Shown here one piece after another: positions 29,151 to 41,384 of a DNA stretch of 64,000 nucleotides. The stretch spans positions 3,365,161-3,429,160 of the forward strand of contig OZ022238.1 of NCBI GenBank assembly GCA_963978895.1, read 5' to 3'. The DNA is from Erpobdella octoculata. Taxonomy: Eukaryota; Annelida; Clitellata; Hirudinida; Erpobdellidae. A program made the translations under genes and the position numbers. A model generated the notes under the pieces. The model did no database searches. It was not told where the DNA came from and saw only the letters and a program-made list of their open reading frames with translations. Every line of letters begins with the position of its first letter. Within the stretch, counting starts at the first letter, position 1.

Positions 29151-32100
29151 ATGGACGATGAAGAAACTTCGAATAGCAGTTTACATAATTTTTCAATGAA
29201 AACTTTGAAAATTACTGAAAATTTCAACGTGGAACGCAAAGGTTATAATTTGAGGCATAAAACTGCTCAAAATACAAGGAGTGTTCCTCCTCTAAGCGTT
29301 CACTCTGCCTTCGATATTGTGTCTCCTGTACAACAACACGTTATAGCTGAACATGTTGATACGATTGAAAAGCCAAAATGTCACTTTTGTTCTGCCACTT
29401 TCAACACAGAGAAGGGTGTAAAACTACACGAGGTCAAAAAACACCCAAGAGAATATCATGCCGAAAGAGCTGGTAAATCTTATTCAAAGTCAAGATGGCT
29501 CGAGGAAGAATCTAAGATGTTGGCAAAATTAGAAATAGAATTAGCTGGGGTTGGTGTGAAACGAATAAATATTGAACTACAGAAAAGATTTAATCATCGT
29601 ACGTTAGAAGCAATTAAATGTCATAGAAGACTTCCAGAGTACAAGACGTTTTTGCAGCAATATGATGACAGATCGCAGGGTATTTCTGGCAACCGTTCAA
29701 ACAGGGACAACGACACCGACACAGTTCAAGACAGAATTATTCCAGACATAAAATCAGATTGGAAAAAGTTGGCTGAGGCAGAACTTCAATTAACCGTAAA
29801 AGAAAAGAAATGAATTAATCTTGTTTTGCACGATCATTTTCCTGCTCTGACCACTGACGCCATCAAAAGAATAAGAAATACGTCACAATATCGAATATTT
29901 TTGCAATCCCTTCTAATCTCAGAAATTCCAGCAGCCAGAGTTCCTGATATAGATAACCATTTTTTAAATAATTCTTTTCCTCACGATACAACTAGCAACG
30001 ACAGAGAGAGTTCTTTGAATTTGAAACAGTTTGTTATAGAAAGGTATCGACTCTTCAAATTGACGGAAGACGAATTCTCCAGCCTTTTGAATGCCAGGAC
30101 AGACGCGGAAACAAAACGAAATCTCCCCGAGAAAGAATTCAATGATTGGTTTTCAGATAAAATATCTCCTCTCATCGAGGCTGACAGACTCAAAATGGCA
30201 AAAGTCCGAAACGACAAAAAAATTACTACAAAAAAAAATCCAGTTTTGAGTGCATCTGAAAATCACACCAGGAAGTTTGTCAAAACGGAAAAAAGTTCAT
30301 CAAAAAGAGCTAAAAAACAGAAAGAAAGGCGCGAGTGCTATTCAAGAGTGCAACAGCTGTTTAAAAAAAATTTAGCTCTTGGTGCTCGCTCGGTTCTGAA
30401 TGGTGATTATGAACAAGAGGTCAGGCCGGTTCCTCACGATCAGCTGCTTGAGTATTGGGAAAGAGTTTTTATTCAGGACTCTAAAGTGGATGTGAGACCA
30501 GTTATCGTTACTTCAGCAGTGAAATATGAAATGGAATCGCCGGTCACCAGTGGAGAGCTAATAACAGCTATAAAGAAGCTTAAAGATTCAGCTCCTGGAA
30601 TTGACGGCGTGAAGAAAAGCCATCTCTGCAAAGTTGCAATTGAGGAGTTGGCGGCACACATGTCACTGTGGCTTTTGACAAGAATGCCTCCCTCGGCATT
30701 AAAAATTGGCATTGTAACCTGCATTCCAAAGAAGAAAGGAACAGAAAATCCATCCGAGTTCAGACCAATTACAGTCAGCTCGATCATCAGTCGACTATTT
30801 CATCGCGTCCTCTGCAGGCGCATGGAGCAGTACTGGCCCTTGTCACCACGACAGAAAGCATTCCGTTCAGGAGATGGTCTTGCAGACAATATTTGGTTAG
30901 TTAAATCGTTAATTCGTAAAAAACGAGAGCAGTTACGGAAATTGAATTTGACGTTTGTTGATGTCAGTAAAGCTTTCGACACAGTTTCACAAGGATCAAT
31001 TATTAGAGCGGCGACTCGTCTCGGAACACCTCCGTTGCTTCTCAAATATTTGACTGATTTGTATAACGGTTGCTATGTTCACATGAAATTGGGAAAAGAA
31101 AATAGTCATAAAATCCCAGTAAACAGAGGTGTGAAACAGGGTGATCCCATGTCACCGCTCTTGTTCAATGCAGTGATTGATATGATAATGAATGAAGTTG
31201 ATCAGTCAATCGGAGTTTCTGGAAACGAGGATTCTGTCAAATGTAATTACATCGCTTTTGCTGATGATTTAGTTCTCATGTCGTCAACTGACGTAGGAAT
31301 GCAAATGCTGGTGGAACAAGTTGAAAGTGCTCTAGCAAATGTTGGCTTGCACATGAATCCCAGCAAATGCGCGTCGTTAAGAACTGAAGTCACAAGCAAG
31401 AAAAAACTATGGATTGTAAACCCCCACTCATATCTAAAAGTGCAAAATTCCAATATAAGAACTTTGAATATTGAAGAAACGTACAAGTATCTTGGTACTG
31501 AAGTTGGACCAAAAAAGATAGTTACTTCAATTGCCAGTTTTATTCAAAGTTCTTTACACGCAATATCAAGAGCACCACTGAAACCATTTCAAAGAATGTA
31601 TATTCTCAGAACGCATGTCTTGCCAAGTTTGGTCCACCATCTGACATTCGATTTTATAACGATGTCTTCACTAACTGCCGCCGACTTACAAATTAGAGCT
31701 GCTGTGAGGCGCTGGCTTAGGTTGCCAAAGGATACGCCTGTGCCATTCTTCCATGCTCCTCTTAGAAGCGGAGGGCTGGGAATTTTGCAGCTGAGGCAAT
31801 GGGCCCCTATTCTAAGACTAAAAAGACTCAATAACTTATTGACTCAGGCTAAATATGGCAACCATGTTTTTTTGATGAATGTTCTGCAGGAAAGTCTATC
31901 TGTGTTATCAGAAATTAGGAAATTCGGAAGACTTGGGAGTGGAATCGAAGGTGCTCAAAAATCACTACAACTCAAAACAACTGAAAATCTTTATAAATCT
32001 GTAGATGGTTATGGTTTGAAGTCTTTTTCATCAGGAATAGGATTGAGTGACTGGATCGTAGACGGAGTGAACAGAGTGCCATCAGATGTATTCATCAAGT

Positions 32101-32741
32101 GCATTAAAGTTCGTGCAGCCGTTCTCTACAACAAGCTTAGGGCGTCGCGGGGACGACCATTGGCCGATACGTCATGCGACGCTGGATGCAGAATACCTGA
32201 ATCATTAGGACACATGATTCAAATCTGTCCCAAGAGTGATGGACCTAGGCGAGAACGTCACGACATCATCGTTCGCAAACTGGAAGAAAAATTCCAATCA
32301 AAGGGATTCATTACAAAAGTAGAACCGCGAATTAAAACCGAAATGGGTTTGAGAATTCCGGACCTTTGTGCATGGAAGGATGACCAATATTTTGTATGCG
32401 ACGTTTCTGTTGTCTCCGATCTTGCAAACCTGAATGAGGAACATGACAGGAAAATCAGAAAGTACGATATCAGGGACGTCCACGCATGGATGAAAGAAAA
32501 CAACCCAGGTCAGGCTCTCAACTTAAAGCCTGTCATTACAGCTTTTGTGTGCAATTGGAGGGGGGTGATGTCAGAGAAGTCCTACACGTTTTGGACTAGC
32601 TTTGGTGTCGGGAAAAAATTGTTGACTTACTATATACTTTCAGTGTTATTAAATACTTACAATATTTGGAAATTCTTTAAATGTTGTACATGGAGAGTAG
32701 GTCGGCGACGCAACAAATTGAAGAATGTTGGAAAACGTTGA
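29151..32741 (+). pseudogene. R2-like polyprotein (ZF, Myb, RT, RLE) with one in-frame TGA
   Basis: One frame of 1196 codons before the stop, interrupted by TGA at 29811-29813. Before it: a single C2H2 finger (C77, C80, H93, H98) and a Myb-like domain from about residue 113 (SRWLEEE, then TLEAIKCHRR). The TGA falls inside a second Myb-like repeat (DWKKLAEAEL ahead, FPALTTDAIKRIR behind). After it, numbering from 29826: RT motifs RPITVSS, DVSKAFDTVS, RGVKQGDPMSPLLFN and the catalytic FADD near residue 478; CCHC (C-x3-C-x7-H-x4-C) near 784; endonuclease motif RIPDLCAW with VCDVSVV near 842-860. The enzyme would nick target DNA and prime reverse transcription from it. Either the copy is dead or the TGA is read through. 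The second segment also has an ATG at 29826. Confidence 0.88.
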
Positions 32742-32944
32742 ATTATTTTTTGCATAAAATTGTATGTTTTATCGAGTGTAGAAATTTCATGGTTCAGATT
32801 TATAATCGTCTCGGGGAAATCTCAGGCCCACGTGGGGACGTGAAATATTTTTGTCAAGTTTATAGGACATTTTATTCTTATGTTTATTTTGTCCTGGCTG
32901 TAAATTATTGGATTTTTGAAATCTGAGAAAATAAATGATTGAAC

Positions 32945-32946
<2 letters not shown>

Positions 32947-33021
<75 letters not shown>
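32947..33021. repeat. (TAG)n microsatellite, 3' flank of the R2-like element
   Basis: About 25 TAG units beginning at the element's 3' end and followed at once by a minus-strand SINE. Confidence 0.95.
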
Positions 33022-33023
<2 letters not shown>

Positions 33024-33039
33024 AATTAGGCGCGCTCTA

Positions 33040-33255
33040 GTGTTGTGAAACCGAAATCGGGATGTGTCGAACCCTATTACATCTAGTCGTGAAACTAGTA
33101 CTCATTTATCAACCAATAGAAAATGAAAGGCTGAGTTGGCCTAAGCAATGTGAATTAATTTCTTACTCAAGGAAACTACGTGCCAGAACCTGGAATCGAA
33201 CCCGGGTACTCCGGTTATCCAAGCCGGTGTCTAAACCACTAGCACGTGCATAATA
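33040..33255 (-). mobile_element. tRNA-derived SINE with a different head, same body
   Basis: On the minus strand: an A-box-like GCTAGTGGTTTAGACACC, then GGGTTCGATTCC as B-box, then AAGAAATTAATTCACATTGC and the body words GCCAACTCAGCCTTTCAT and GATAAATGAGTACTAG. The body matches the SINE at 4142-4490; the tRNA head differs. Confidence 0.82.
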
Positions 33256-33707
33256 GCAAAAGCAAAACCCATATACAGATATATACATAGATCCAACAAA
33301 ATTTCAGATTTACAATAATTTTGTAAAATTTGCAACAAACTGCTTAAGACATTAAAAACAATATTTATTTTGGTAAAAATCCGAATAAATTCAATTAAAC
33401 TTTGTACGTACAGTTCTTAAAAAAAAAAAAACAATTGCAGTTGCAATTAATAAAAATGTGGAAGTTTGTCACAAATATTGACTTTTTCTACTAAAAAAGT
33501 TTTCAAACTATATTTATGTAATAAAATTTAATTTTTGAATGTTTGATAAAAATATATGTTACACGACAGTTAAGAAAATAAAAATTTGAAAAAAATTACG
33601 ATATAATTTGTTGTAATTCTTCAGTAAAGTTTCAACACATTTAAAATAAAAAAATTAGTAAAGAAATTAAGAAGACAAGTAGGATTGTGTTAACGTTAAG
33701 AATATAA

Positions 33708-35258
33708 TTAAACAGGCAGTTTTGTACTGGAGGATGCCTTTGAAACAAATATCAATTCTTTCACGACCCCAATCAGATTGCATAAAAACTCGATAACTTC
33801 AACAAATGTCATGATAGTAACTCCTAACCACAAACTGAGACTTCCACCAACACTGCTAAGCATAGATTCCCAGGTGTAAACAGGAGAATCGGTTACCGAT
33901 ATGGGATTATCAGAAGTGAAAGAAAATTTTACTTGCAAGAAATTCGATCTGATTTTGTTATTTTTTCTGTAAAAATCAGTAAGCTGGGCTTCAGTCATAT
34001 TAGTATTTATGTACTCATCGATTATATCACTGTATTCTTTAAAATAGTTATACACTTTATCACTCTGAAGGTGTCCCGGCTTATCTATATATTTCTCAAA
34101 AAAATATTCATGGAAAGATACTTTCGGCCAATCGTATAGAGTTTGTACATCTCTTTCGTAATAGGTTTCAACGCAGGGCTTCTTGCAGTTTAACAGGCAG
34201 CCACCGTATGACTCACTACGAACCTTTGCTTCACATCTGAGCTGGTCAAATGCTAGATTTGTCTTTTTGAGTTTTGTTTCTACATCCAAATCGTTATTTT
34301 TCGAGGCCAGTGTAGTGTTGCCGCATAAGCTTTCGTTATTGAGCATTGGCGGTACAAATATGTGTCTTGAGATGCATTGACATTTTTCTAAGATCATGTC
34401 TTGAATGCACTTTACTTGGCAAATGTGGGTGTTATAAAGAGTTTTTGAAGATTCATCTATGTATTTCTTACTCTCACAACCTTCGCTGTTGTACGGTTTA
34501 TCTAAAATTGTTTTAACTTTCATAGAAATTTCAATCAATGAATCTGTGCCTGCACCAAGATTAAATCCCTTTGATACGTCCCCAATAACTCCCGGAGCAG
34601 ATAACTCAATTTTTACTCCATCTGTATTCAAACTGCCTTCTTCAAAGTAGAAACGTTTTTGACTATTGTAGGAAGTGTTGGTGTACAAGATCATTGTAAG
34701 AGATTTTATTGAATGGTTACAAAATTTGGAGATCTCATAGAGGTGACAATCGTCAAAATCTGGGTGGTAGATATTTTCATGCTTTGGAGAAGTGCAATTT
34801 TTGTTCGATATAGGCTGGTCTTCAATATCGGTTACTAAAATATCGACAACGAGTGGAATGGAATCATTAGAATTTGCAGTAAATTTAGGAATAGAACTTT
34901 GATAAGTTGTAGAAGCATATGACGAGTCAACTTTTAAAATTACCATTTCGTATAAATAGTCTTCAAATGTCAAGTATTTGTCGTTATCCATTCCAAGGAA
35001 TTTTGGTTGCAGGCTGCAAATGGTTATCGACGGAAAGGTATTTGGAGTTGCTATTTCTCCACTGGCAGTTCTGTGTGGATATAAACTATAATTGACAATC
35101 AGAGTAGCGAGCTGCCAAACAAGGAAACCTGTACTTCCAACAGCAGCACACAGCCACATGATCTTGAAAAACAATCTTTTTGATTTTATAATCTTTGACA
35201 CTCCCCGAACGGACACATTTTCACCGAATTTAACAACCTCTTCTTTTATGCGATCCAT
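33708..35258 (-). CDS. DEG/ENaC channel gene 4 (516 aa, single exon)
   Basis: Intact. N-terminal RGVSKI at 18-23 and a TM1 with more changes than in genes 2, 3 and 6 (WLCAAVGSTGFLVW). FPSITICS follows TM1. The middle has NLGAGTDSLIEI and LDKPYNSEGC. All ten thumb cysteines are present (GGC, LNC, KPC at the end). TM2 has SSVGGSLSLWLGVTIM. The tail of about 20 residues ends TKLPV. It lies just right of the R2-like element and SINE, which separate it from gene 3. The TATA block shared by genes 1, 2, 3 and 6 is not recognisable here; upstream DNA holds GAAATACGACC-like words only, so regulation may differ. Confidence 0.93.
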   Translation of the reverse strand: MDRIKEEVVKFGENVSVRGVSKIIKSKRLFFKIMWLCAAVGSTGFLVWQLATLIVNYSLYPHRTASGEIATPNTFPSITICSLQPKFLGMDNDKYLTFEDYLYEMVILKVDSSYASTTYQSSIPKFTANSNDSIPLVVDILVTDIEDQPISNKNCTSPKHENIYHPDFDDCHLYEISKFCNHSIKSLTMILYTNTSYNSQKRFYFEEGSLNTDGVKIELSAPGVIGDVSKGFNLGAGTDSLIEISMKVKTILDKPYNSEGCESKKYIDESSKTLYNTHICQVKCIQDMILEKCQCISRHIFVPPMLNNESLCGNTTLASKNNDLDVETKLKKTNLAFDQLRCEAKVRSESYGGCLLNCKKPCVETYYERDVQTLYDWPKVSFHEYFFEKYIDKPGHLQSDKVYNYFKEYSDIIDEYINTNMTEAQLTDFYRKNNKIRSNFLQVKFSFTSDNPISVTDSPVYTWESMLSSVGGSLSLWLGVTIMTFVEVIEFLCNLIGVVKELIFVSKASSSTKLPV

Positions 35259-35768
35259 TTCTTGAGTAAATTCTTTTTACCTCTTTGGTCGTATTTCAGG
35301 TTTCAAATGACGTCCAAAGAACGAGCGAAAAGGCAAGCTTTAATTAAAAGTCAACGCTTACAGAACAAAATAGATGAAAATTGTTGAAGTAATTGACTTT
35401 TATAATATTTTTTTTCATTTTTGGTTTTATTTAAAATTTTTCTGATGAAATTCAACTGGCTGGTTTAATGTGTTAGTTATAAAGAATAAAATTGTCGTTG
35501 TGCATGCAAGACAAGTTTCACAGAAACTCTGATGTTAAAATATTCTTTCTACAAATTATAGATCGTTTCCTGTGACTAAAATTGTTGCAAAGTTTATTTG
35601 AATGCAACGTTGAAATGTCTGGTTTTGAAAGTAATTCCAGTTAAGCAGGTGTAGTATGAAAATGTAGCAATCCATACAAATTGAATATATGGGCTACACT
35701 GTATGTATGACACCAGAGCTAAGCCCCGTCACCTTTGAAGTTAAGCCGTTGGGGCTCTCCAATAGACA

Positions 35769-35995
<227 letters not shown>

Positions 35996-36862
35996 ATTCT
36001 TATTGTTATTGTTGAAGCTTCAAGGTTACTCTGCAATCGTCACAAACTAATTGCTGTCATTTTTGACGGGTTACCACTAGAAGCCAGACGTGGGCACAAA
36101 AACCATTTTTGCCCCTATTCCCACATATCACCTCAATATCTTCTACCCCCACCAGTACCATCCCTGTCCCCAGCCATCGCTACATTTTTATCAGCATAAT
36201 CCCCATTTCCAGTCAATCATGCAGTAATCATTCTATCTTTCAGTGTGTCGTTCGATCCTAATTAGAAGTAATTACTGATGCATACAATTGAAATAATTCT
36301 GTAAAAAAACTAAGTGTTATCCATTAATTTATAGAAGTCGACAAATAAAATTATATAAAAACTGTTTTGATCTAGCAGCTAAGTTGTAACTGGGTTCTAC
36401 GATTATGTTAATCTATCTGTGTAGAATGTTCTTTCTGAAGATCAAAACATTTCTTACTACTTGAAACAATGCCAGCAATTTTCCTGGCTTTCTTTTCTAA
36501 AAACTTTTCAGATTTTGTGCGAACCTTTTTTTTCATTGCCAGTGTAATTAAGCATTAAATCAAAATTCATTTTTTTTTATTTTCAGCAAATAACATCAAA
36601 TTTGTTTTAAAACCATTGTTCAATGTTAGCAAATTTATTAGTTTTTTAAAAAATAGATAGAAATATTATTCAGACGGTTTTATTACAATTACAAAACTGA
36701 CATTTTAAAACTAAAACACAAAAAAGAAAAATTTATAGTTTCTACCTGATTATCATATCAACCAATTTTTTTTTAAATTTCAATTGTATTTAATAAAAAA
36801 GATTTAAAATATATAATATAATGTTTTGCAATATCCTTGCATTGGAAATTTTGATTTTTTAT

Positions 36863-38440
36863 TTAGACTGGTAGTTTAATAACAAAAGCTGTTTTTCTAG
36901 GAAATATGAATTCTTTCCATATTCCAATTAAATTGGCAACAAACTCAATTACTTCAAGAAATGTCATAATGGTAACACCCAACCACAAACTGAGACTTCC
37001 ACCAACAGTTCCAAGCATAGACTCCCAGGTGTAAACAGGTGTATCAGTAATGGAAATTGGATTATCAGAAGTAAATAAAAACTTTACTTTTAAGAAATTT
37101 GATCTGAGTTTGTTATTTTGTTTCAAAAATTCTTTTAAATCTGCTGTTGTAAAGTTATCATTAGAGTAGTACTCATCAATAGCGTCAAAGTATTCTTTGA
37201 AATAATTGTACGTTTTTTCACTACGAACCCGACCATAGATATATGAATTGAAAAAGCTTTTCTGAGTTGAGAGTTTTGGCCAATCATACTGAGTTTGAAC
37301 TATTTTATCGTAGTAAGTTTCAGCGCAAGGTTTTTTTGTAATTTCCATACATAAATCATAAAAATCCATATAAGCATTGTATTCGCAATCATATTGTTGT
37401 AGTGCTAAATACGTTTTGTTAACTTCTGCTTCTACATCCAAATTGTTGTTTTTTGAGACCAAAGTAGTATTGCCACATATAGTTTCGTTATTGAACATCC
37501 GAGGAATCATTACATAACCTGAAACACAGTTGCATCTTTCTAAAATTTTATTTTGGAGACACTTGATCTTATAAATATCAATGCCATAGAAAAGACCTGA
37601 AGATTTATCTATGTACGTTTCACTTTCACAACCATCATTAGTGTATGGCTTGTCTAAAATTGTTTTAACTTTCATGGATATTTCAACTAACGAACTAGTT
37701 CCTGTGCCAAGATCAAACCCATCTGCGACATCACTAAATACACCAGGAAACGATAGTCTAACCTTCACTCCATCAGTATTCAAATCATCTGAATAAATGT
37801 CAAAATATTCTTGATTATCATATGAGGTGTTTGTGAATATTATCATAGTGAGAGATTTTATCGAATGTTGGCAAAATTTAGGAATTTGGTACAAATGACA
37901 GTCATAGAAATCTGGGTGGTAGATATTTTCATGTTTCAATTTAGTGCAGTTTTTGTCATAAAGGTCCTGGTCAGTAATATTCGTCATAGCTAGGTCAACC
38001 AAAAACGGAATTGAATCGTTAGATGTCGATTTATATTTTGGAAGAGACGTGAAATAAGTATCAGTAATGTGATTCAAGAAATTTTCGTTGATGTTGGTTT
38101 TTATTAATGCCGTGGTAAGGTTCTTTATTTTGTTGACATACTCTTTCGGGAGGAAATACAATTCTTTATCTATTTGTGCCGATTTTGATCCCTGGCTGCA
38201 AAAAGTTATCTCTGGAAAAATATTCGGAATCGGTAGTTCACTGTAGGCAGTTCTATGGGGATATAAACTGTAGTTATAAAACAGAGTAGCAAGTTGCCAA
38301 ATGAGAACTCCGGCTGATCCAGCTGTGGCACTCAACCACATTAACTTACCAGAAATTCTCTTTGCTTTGACGAACTTTGACACGCCACGCACGGAAATTT
38401 GTTCGCCAAATTTAACAACTTCTTCTTTAACGTATTGCAT
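36863..38440 (-). CDS. DEG/ENaC channel gene 5 (525 aa, single exon, one thumb disulfide lost)
   Basis: Intact but the most divergent minus-strand member: FGEQISVRGVSKF at the N-terminus and TM1 changed to GKLMWLSATAGSAG. TM2 keeps TVGGSLSLWLGVTIMTF and ends in IWKEF with tail IKLPV. Two thumb cysteines conserved in all other intact copies are replaced together: the first Cys of the x-I-C-x-I-K-C pair is Tyr (DIYKIKC), and the Cys five before the KKPC prolyl-Cys set is Thr (CMEITKKPC). In chicken ASIC1 these positions correspond to Cys309 and Cys362, a known disulfide. WPKLS and LKVKF also vary. The frame is fully open, so a functional variant is more likely than a pseudogene. Confidence 0.92.
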   Translation of the reverse strand: MQYVKEEVVKFGEQISVRGVSKFVKAKRISGKLMWLSATAGSAGVLIWQLATLFYNYSLYPHRTAYSELPIPNIFPEITFCSQGSKSAQIDKELYFLPKEYVNKIKNLTTALIKTNINENFLNHITDTYFTSLPKYKSTSNDSIPFLVDLAMTNITDQDLYDKNCTKLKHENIYHPDFYDCHLYQIPKFCQHSIKSLTMIIFTNTSYDNQEYFDIYSDDLNTDGVKVRLSFPGVFSDVADGFDLGTGTSSLVEISMKVKTILDKPYTNDGCESETYIDKSSGLFYGIDIYKIKCLQNKILERCNCVSGYVMIPRMFNNETICGNTTLVSKNNNLDVEAEVNKTYLALQQYDCEYNAYMDFYDLCMEITKKPCAETYYDKIVQTQYDWPKLSTQKSFFNSYIYGRVRSEKTYNYFKEYFDAIDEYYSNDNFTTADLKEFLKQNNKLRSNFLKVKFLFTSDNPISITDTPVYTWESMLGTVGGSLSLWLGVTIMTFLEVIEFVANLIGIWKEFIFPRKTAFVIKLPV

Positions 38441-38459
38441 CTTTTTAGACTTTGAAAAG

Positions 38460-41384
38460 AAATGTTAAATTTTATTAAATTATGGCATTAGGAAGAACTT
38501 AAGTTTACGATTTCTGCCAAAAACCGAAATTTTATTTATGTAAAAGAACGAAAGAGAAAGCTTACTTATATCGCTGTTTTTAGCAAATAATTTTTTTTGC
38601 TAATTTAATTTATTCAGTTTTATGTATCAGATGTCTGGCTGGTTTCATGTTATGGGAATAATAGAAGTGCCAAAAAATCACGAGTCTTCACAATGAATGC
38701 CAAACAAATTATGCGGAAACTTTAATGTTTACAGTTTATCAGAAGTTTCCCGTTATGGATGGCTAGCGGATTAGAATAAATTCTAAGAAATGGACTCGGA
38801 GAAGAAAGGTGGACCTGAAATTATGCACATGAAATGAAACAATTTTGTTTGGAGTGAAAAGAAGTAAAAAACGGTGATTTCTGCAATGTCTAACTGGCAA
38901 CTATCATAAAAGTTTTAATGAAAAATTATTTTGTGTGTACTGTGTATAGGAGAGTTAGGTAAGAGCTGTCTTTTATAGGAGAAAATCATCTTTTTATACA
39001 CTATTTACTAATTTTGGTTGTGTATTTTAGTTATACAGATTTGAAGTATGCACAAATGTGCTTTATAATGCGATAAAATTTATGATTTTTAATTCCGACT
39101 CCTACAATGATGCTTTTTTTGAGAACATTCCAGTGGGGCCTGAGTAATCACTGTTGTCATCCCATACAGCCAAATTTCAACAATGTTCAATTTTATAGAA
39201 CCGGAAGTATCGATCATAGCTTCGTCTACCATAAAGACAATCAAACTTGAAAGCAATATTATTTATCTATATTTATGTAATTTCCCAACCTCACTCACTC
39301 ACTCACTAACGATCGCTCAAACATAAACAAACCAGCGTTCTAGCAACTTAGAACATAGATATTTTTCCTCTCAAGCTTTTTCAATTCCAATTCATGCTGT
39401 TGTTGAGCTTTTCGTTCTTCACGTTCACGTTCACGCTCAGCCTTTTTCTTCTTCACGTTCAAGTTTATCTTTTGTTCACGTTCACGTTCACTTTCTTCAC
39501 GTCCAGTCATCGGAGTTTGCAGCGTTTCAACTTCTATTTCACATTTGAATGATAAAAAAAATAAATTTACGGACGGAAAATGCGTAAATACATCGAGGTC
39601 ACAAATGTAAGCTTTGACGAATTTGCTCGCTTGCAATTCGTAGCGTTGAAGTTATTTATAGGACATTATTTTCCGAGTTCTAATTCTGGTAACTAATATT
39701 TTTTTCAAATAATAACTTAAGCCTGGAGAAAGAAGGAAGAAAAAGTTAAAAAGATCAAATTATGATCCACGACAGGAAGCACTTAGGTACTTCCAACATA
39801 CATCCATTAAAGTCTTAAAACACCTGGTGTAAAGAACTATAAACTATTATAAAAAATTGTCTTCACATATCAAAAAACGTTTTTAAATAGTTTATAGTCT
39901 TTTACACCAGGTGTTCTAAGCCTGAAATGGCTGTATGTAGGAAACACTTAAATTTATTTTGTCATGGATCTAAATTTTATCTTGTTAAATTTCTTTCCTC
40001 TTTTTTCCATGCTTGGGACTGGCTTGCAAAAAAAGGCGGTTTTCAAAAAACAATCTCACCTCACTAAGGTCAATAGTTACGATACATGTCATCATTTTAT
40101 CATACGTTTCCAGCGCATTTTTAGAAATTTTTTTTTCAAATATAAAACTGACATAATTCAAATAAAAAACCGACAATGATTATTTACAAAAATAATTAAT
40201 ACTTATTTTGCATTTAGCTTTTAACCTAATTTTAACAACAATGTTTGAAAGCGGCAATAATTTTTTTTAAATACAGTTTTTTAAATTGTAAAATAAAAAT
40301 TGTAAAACTGACTAATCTATTTTTGAATTGTTAGCATTCATACATTTATAAAAATAGGAAAGCTATGCTTTTTAATGCTATAGTCAAAATGCGCCGCTGT
40401 TCCTTTGGTTTTGTAATTTTTGATCTCCATTGGAGGCTGATTGTTCTACTTTGGCGGAGGGAACGTCCGGGAAAGAAATGATCGGAAAAAATGCCCAGCA
40501 AGGAAGATCCTGAAACAAACATCCGGGAGGAAAAGAATATATTGTGAGAAAAATCTTGTCCAGGGTGGATTAGTTTGGGGAGTGGAGAATATTAGTTTAG
40601 AAAGATTGACACATGTGCTGCTAATCAAGAGCGCCGCGTTAAAATATTTCTATTTAAAAAGTTCAAATTATGTTTTAAGAATCTATTTGACCTGGCTAAC
40701 AGGTTTTAAACAAATCTTGTGCACATTTAAAATTACGTGACGATTTTATATTTTTAAAGTCAACTGATTTCATTAACATTTCAGATGTATTAAATTTTAG
40801 CCTAGACTGCACAAAAAGTTTCATCAATGAACGAAAAATGTTTCACAAAATGTTTTGAAACATTTTTTCTTACTAATTAGAAATTGTCCATTTGTTTGTT
40901 TTAAATTTTATTTATTTGTTTTCTTCCAGCTGAACAAATGACAATTAAAGCAATGTTATATCTAACAGATCTGTTTAAAAAATTGTGAAGGTAATAAATC
41001 ATTTGTATAAAGCAACATTAAACAGAAACGGCAATACTAAAAAAATCAATTGTAATTTAAAATTTAAACGCACTGATATCTGATCATAGGAAGTGTACAT
41101 GTTGAAATAATAAACAAGCTGAAATTGGTAAATTAAACATGTTAGTCAAAATAATCAAATCTGTTTAAAGAATAAACTTCGTGGATAATTAGTGAAGAAA
41201 TAACAGCATGTCCAAAGAGAAACGACATTTTTAAAGATTAGGACTTGACAAGTTTTGTAAATAGCTGTGCAGATCAAATGGATGTGATGGCTAGTGATGG
41301 AAAAAAAATTTAAAGATATAAACGTCTGCAAAACAAATTGTACCTGGACTACAAAAACTATTGTGCCTGCTGAAAACCGTTAGA
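38460..41384. other. Spacer between channel genes 5 and 6
   Basis: Apart from the hairpin repeat, it contains CACGTTCACGTTCACG simple repeats at 39410-39500 (the source of a charged minus-strand ORF), and 40441-40740, an open but unrecognised stretch without splice or family support. No channel relic was found. Confidence 0.55.
39720..39925. mobile_element. Hairpin-forming repeat (MITE-like), copy A
   Basis: Inverted repeat: AAAACACCTGGTGTAAAGAA and CTATAAACTATT on the left (39814-39846) against AATAGTTTATAGTCTTTTAC and ACCAGGTGTT on the right (39887-39920). The unit begins near GGAAGAAAAAGTTAAAAAGAT. A related one-armed copy is at 59905-60060. Confidence 0.6.

Larger units (their letters stand above)
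28894..32946 (+). mobile_element. R2-superclade non-LTR retrotransposon inserted in (TAG)n
   Basis: An element of about 4.05 kb lying between two (TAG)n tracts that read the same way on the plus strand. It has a 257-base 5' UTR, a coding region in one frame from 29151 to 32741 broken by one TGA, a 205-base 3' UTR, and an end at TGATTGAACAG joined directly to TAG repeats. There is no poly-A tail. The coding order is zinc finger, Myb-like, reverse transcriptase, CCHC, restriction-like endonuclease, which is the R2/R4/NeSL layout, a group known for sequence-specific insertion. Nearly full length, flanked on both sides by the presumed target and with only one visible lesion, so probably a recent insertion. 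Confidence 0.9.

Noticed and set aside
39340..39636. Charged minus-strand ORF (Arg-Glu repeats)
   Set aside because: Derived from CACGTTCACG simple repeats; it could be a gag-like remnant but nothing supports that.
40441..40740. 99-codon plus-strand ORF
   Set aside because: No recognisable motif, no paralog, and typical of chance open frames.
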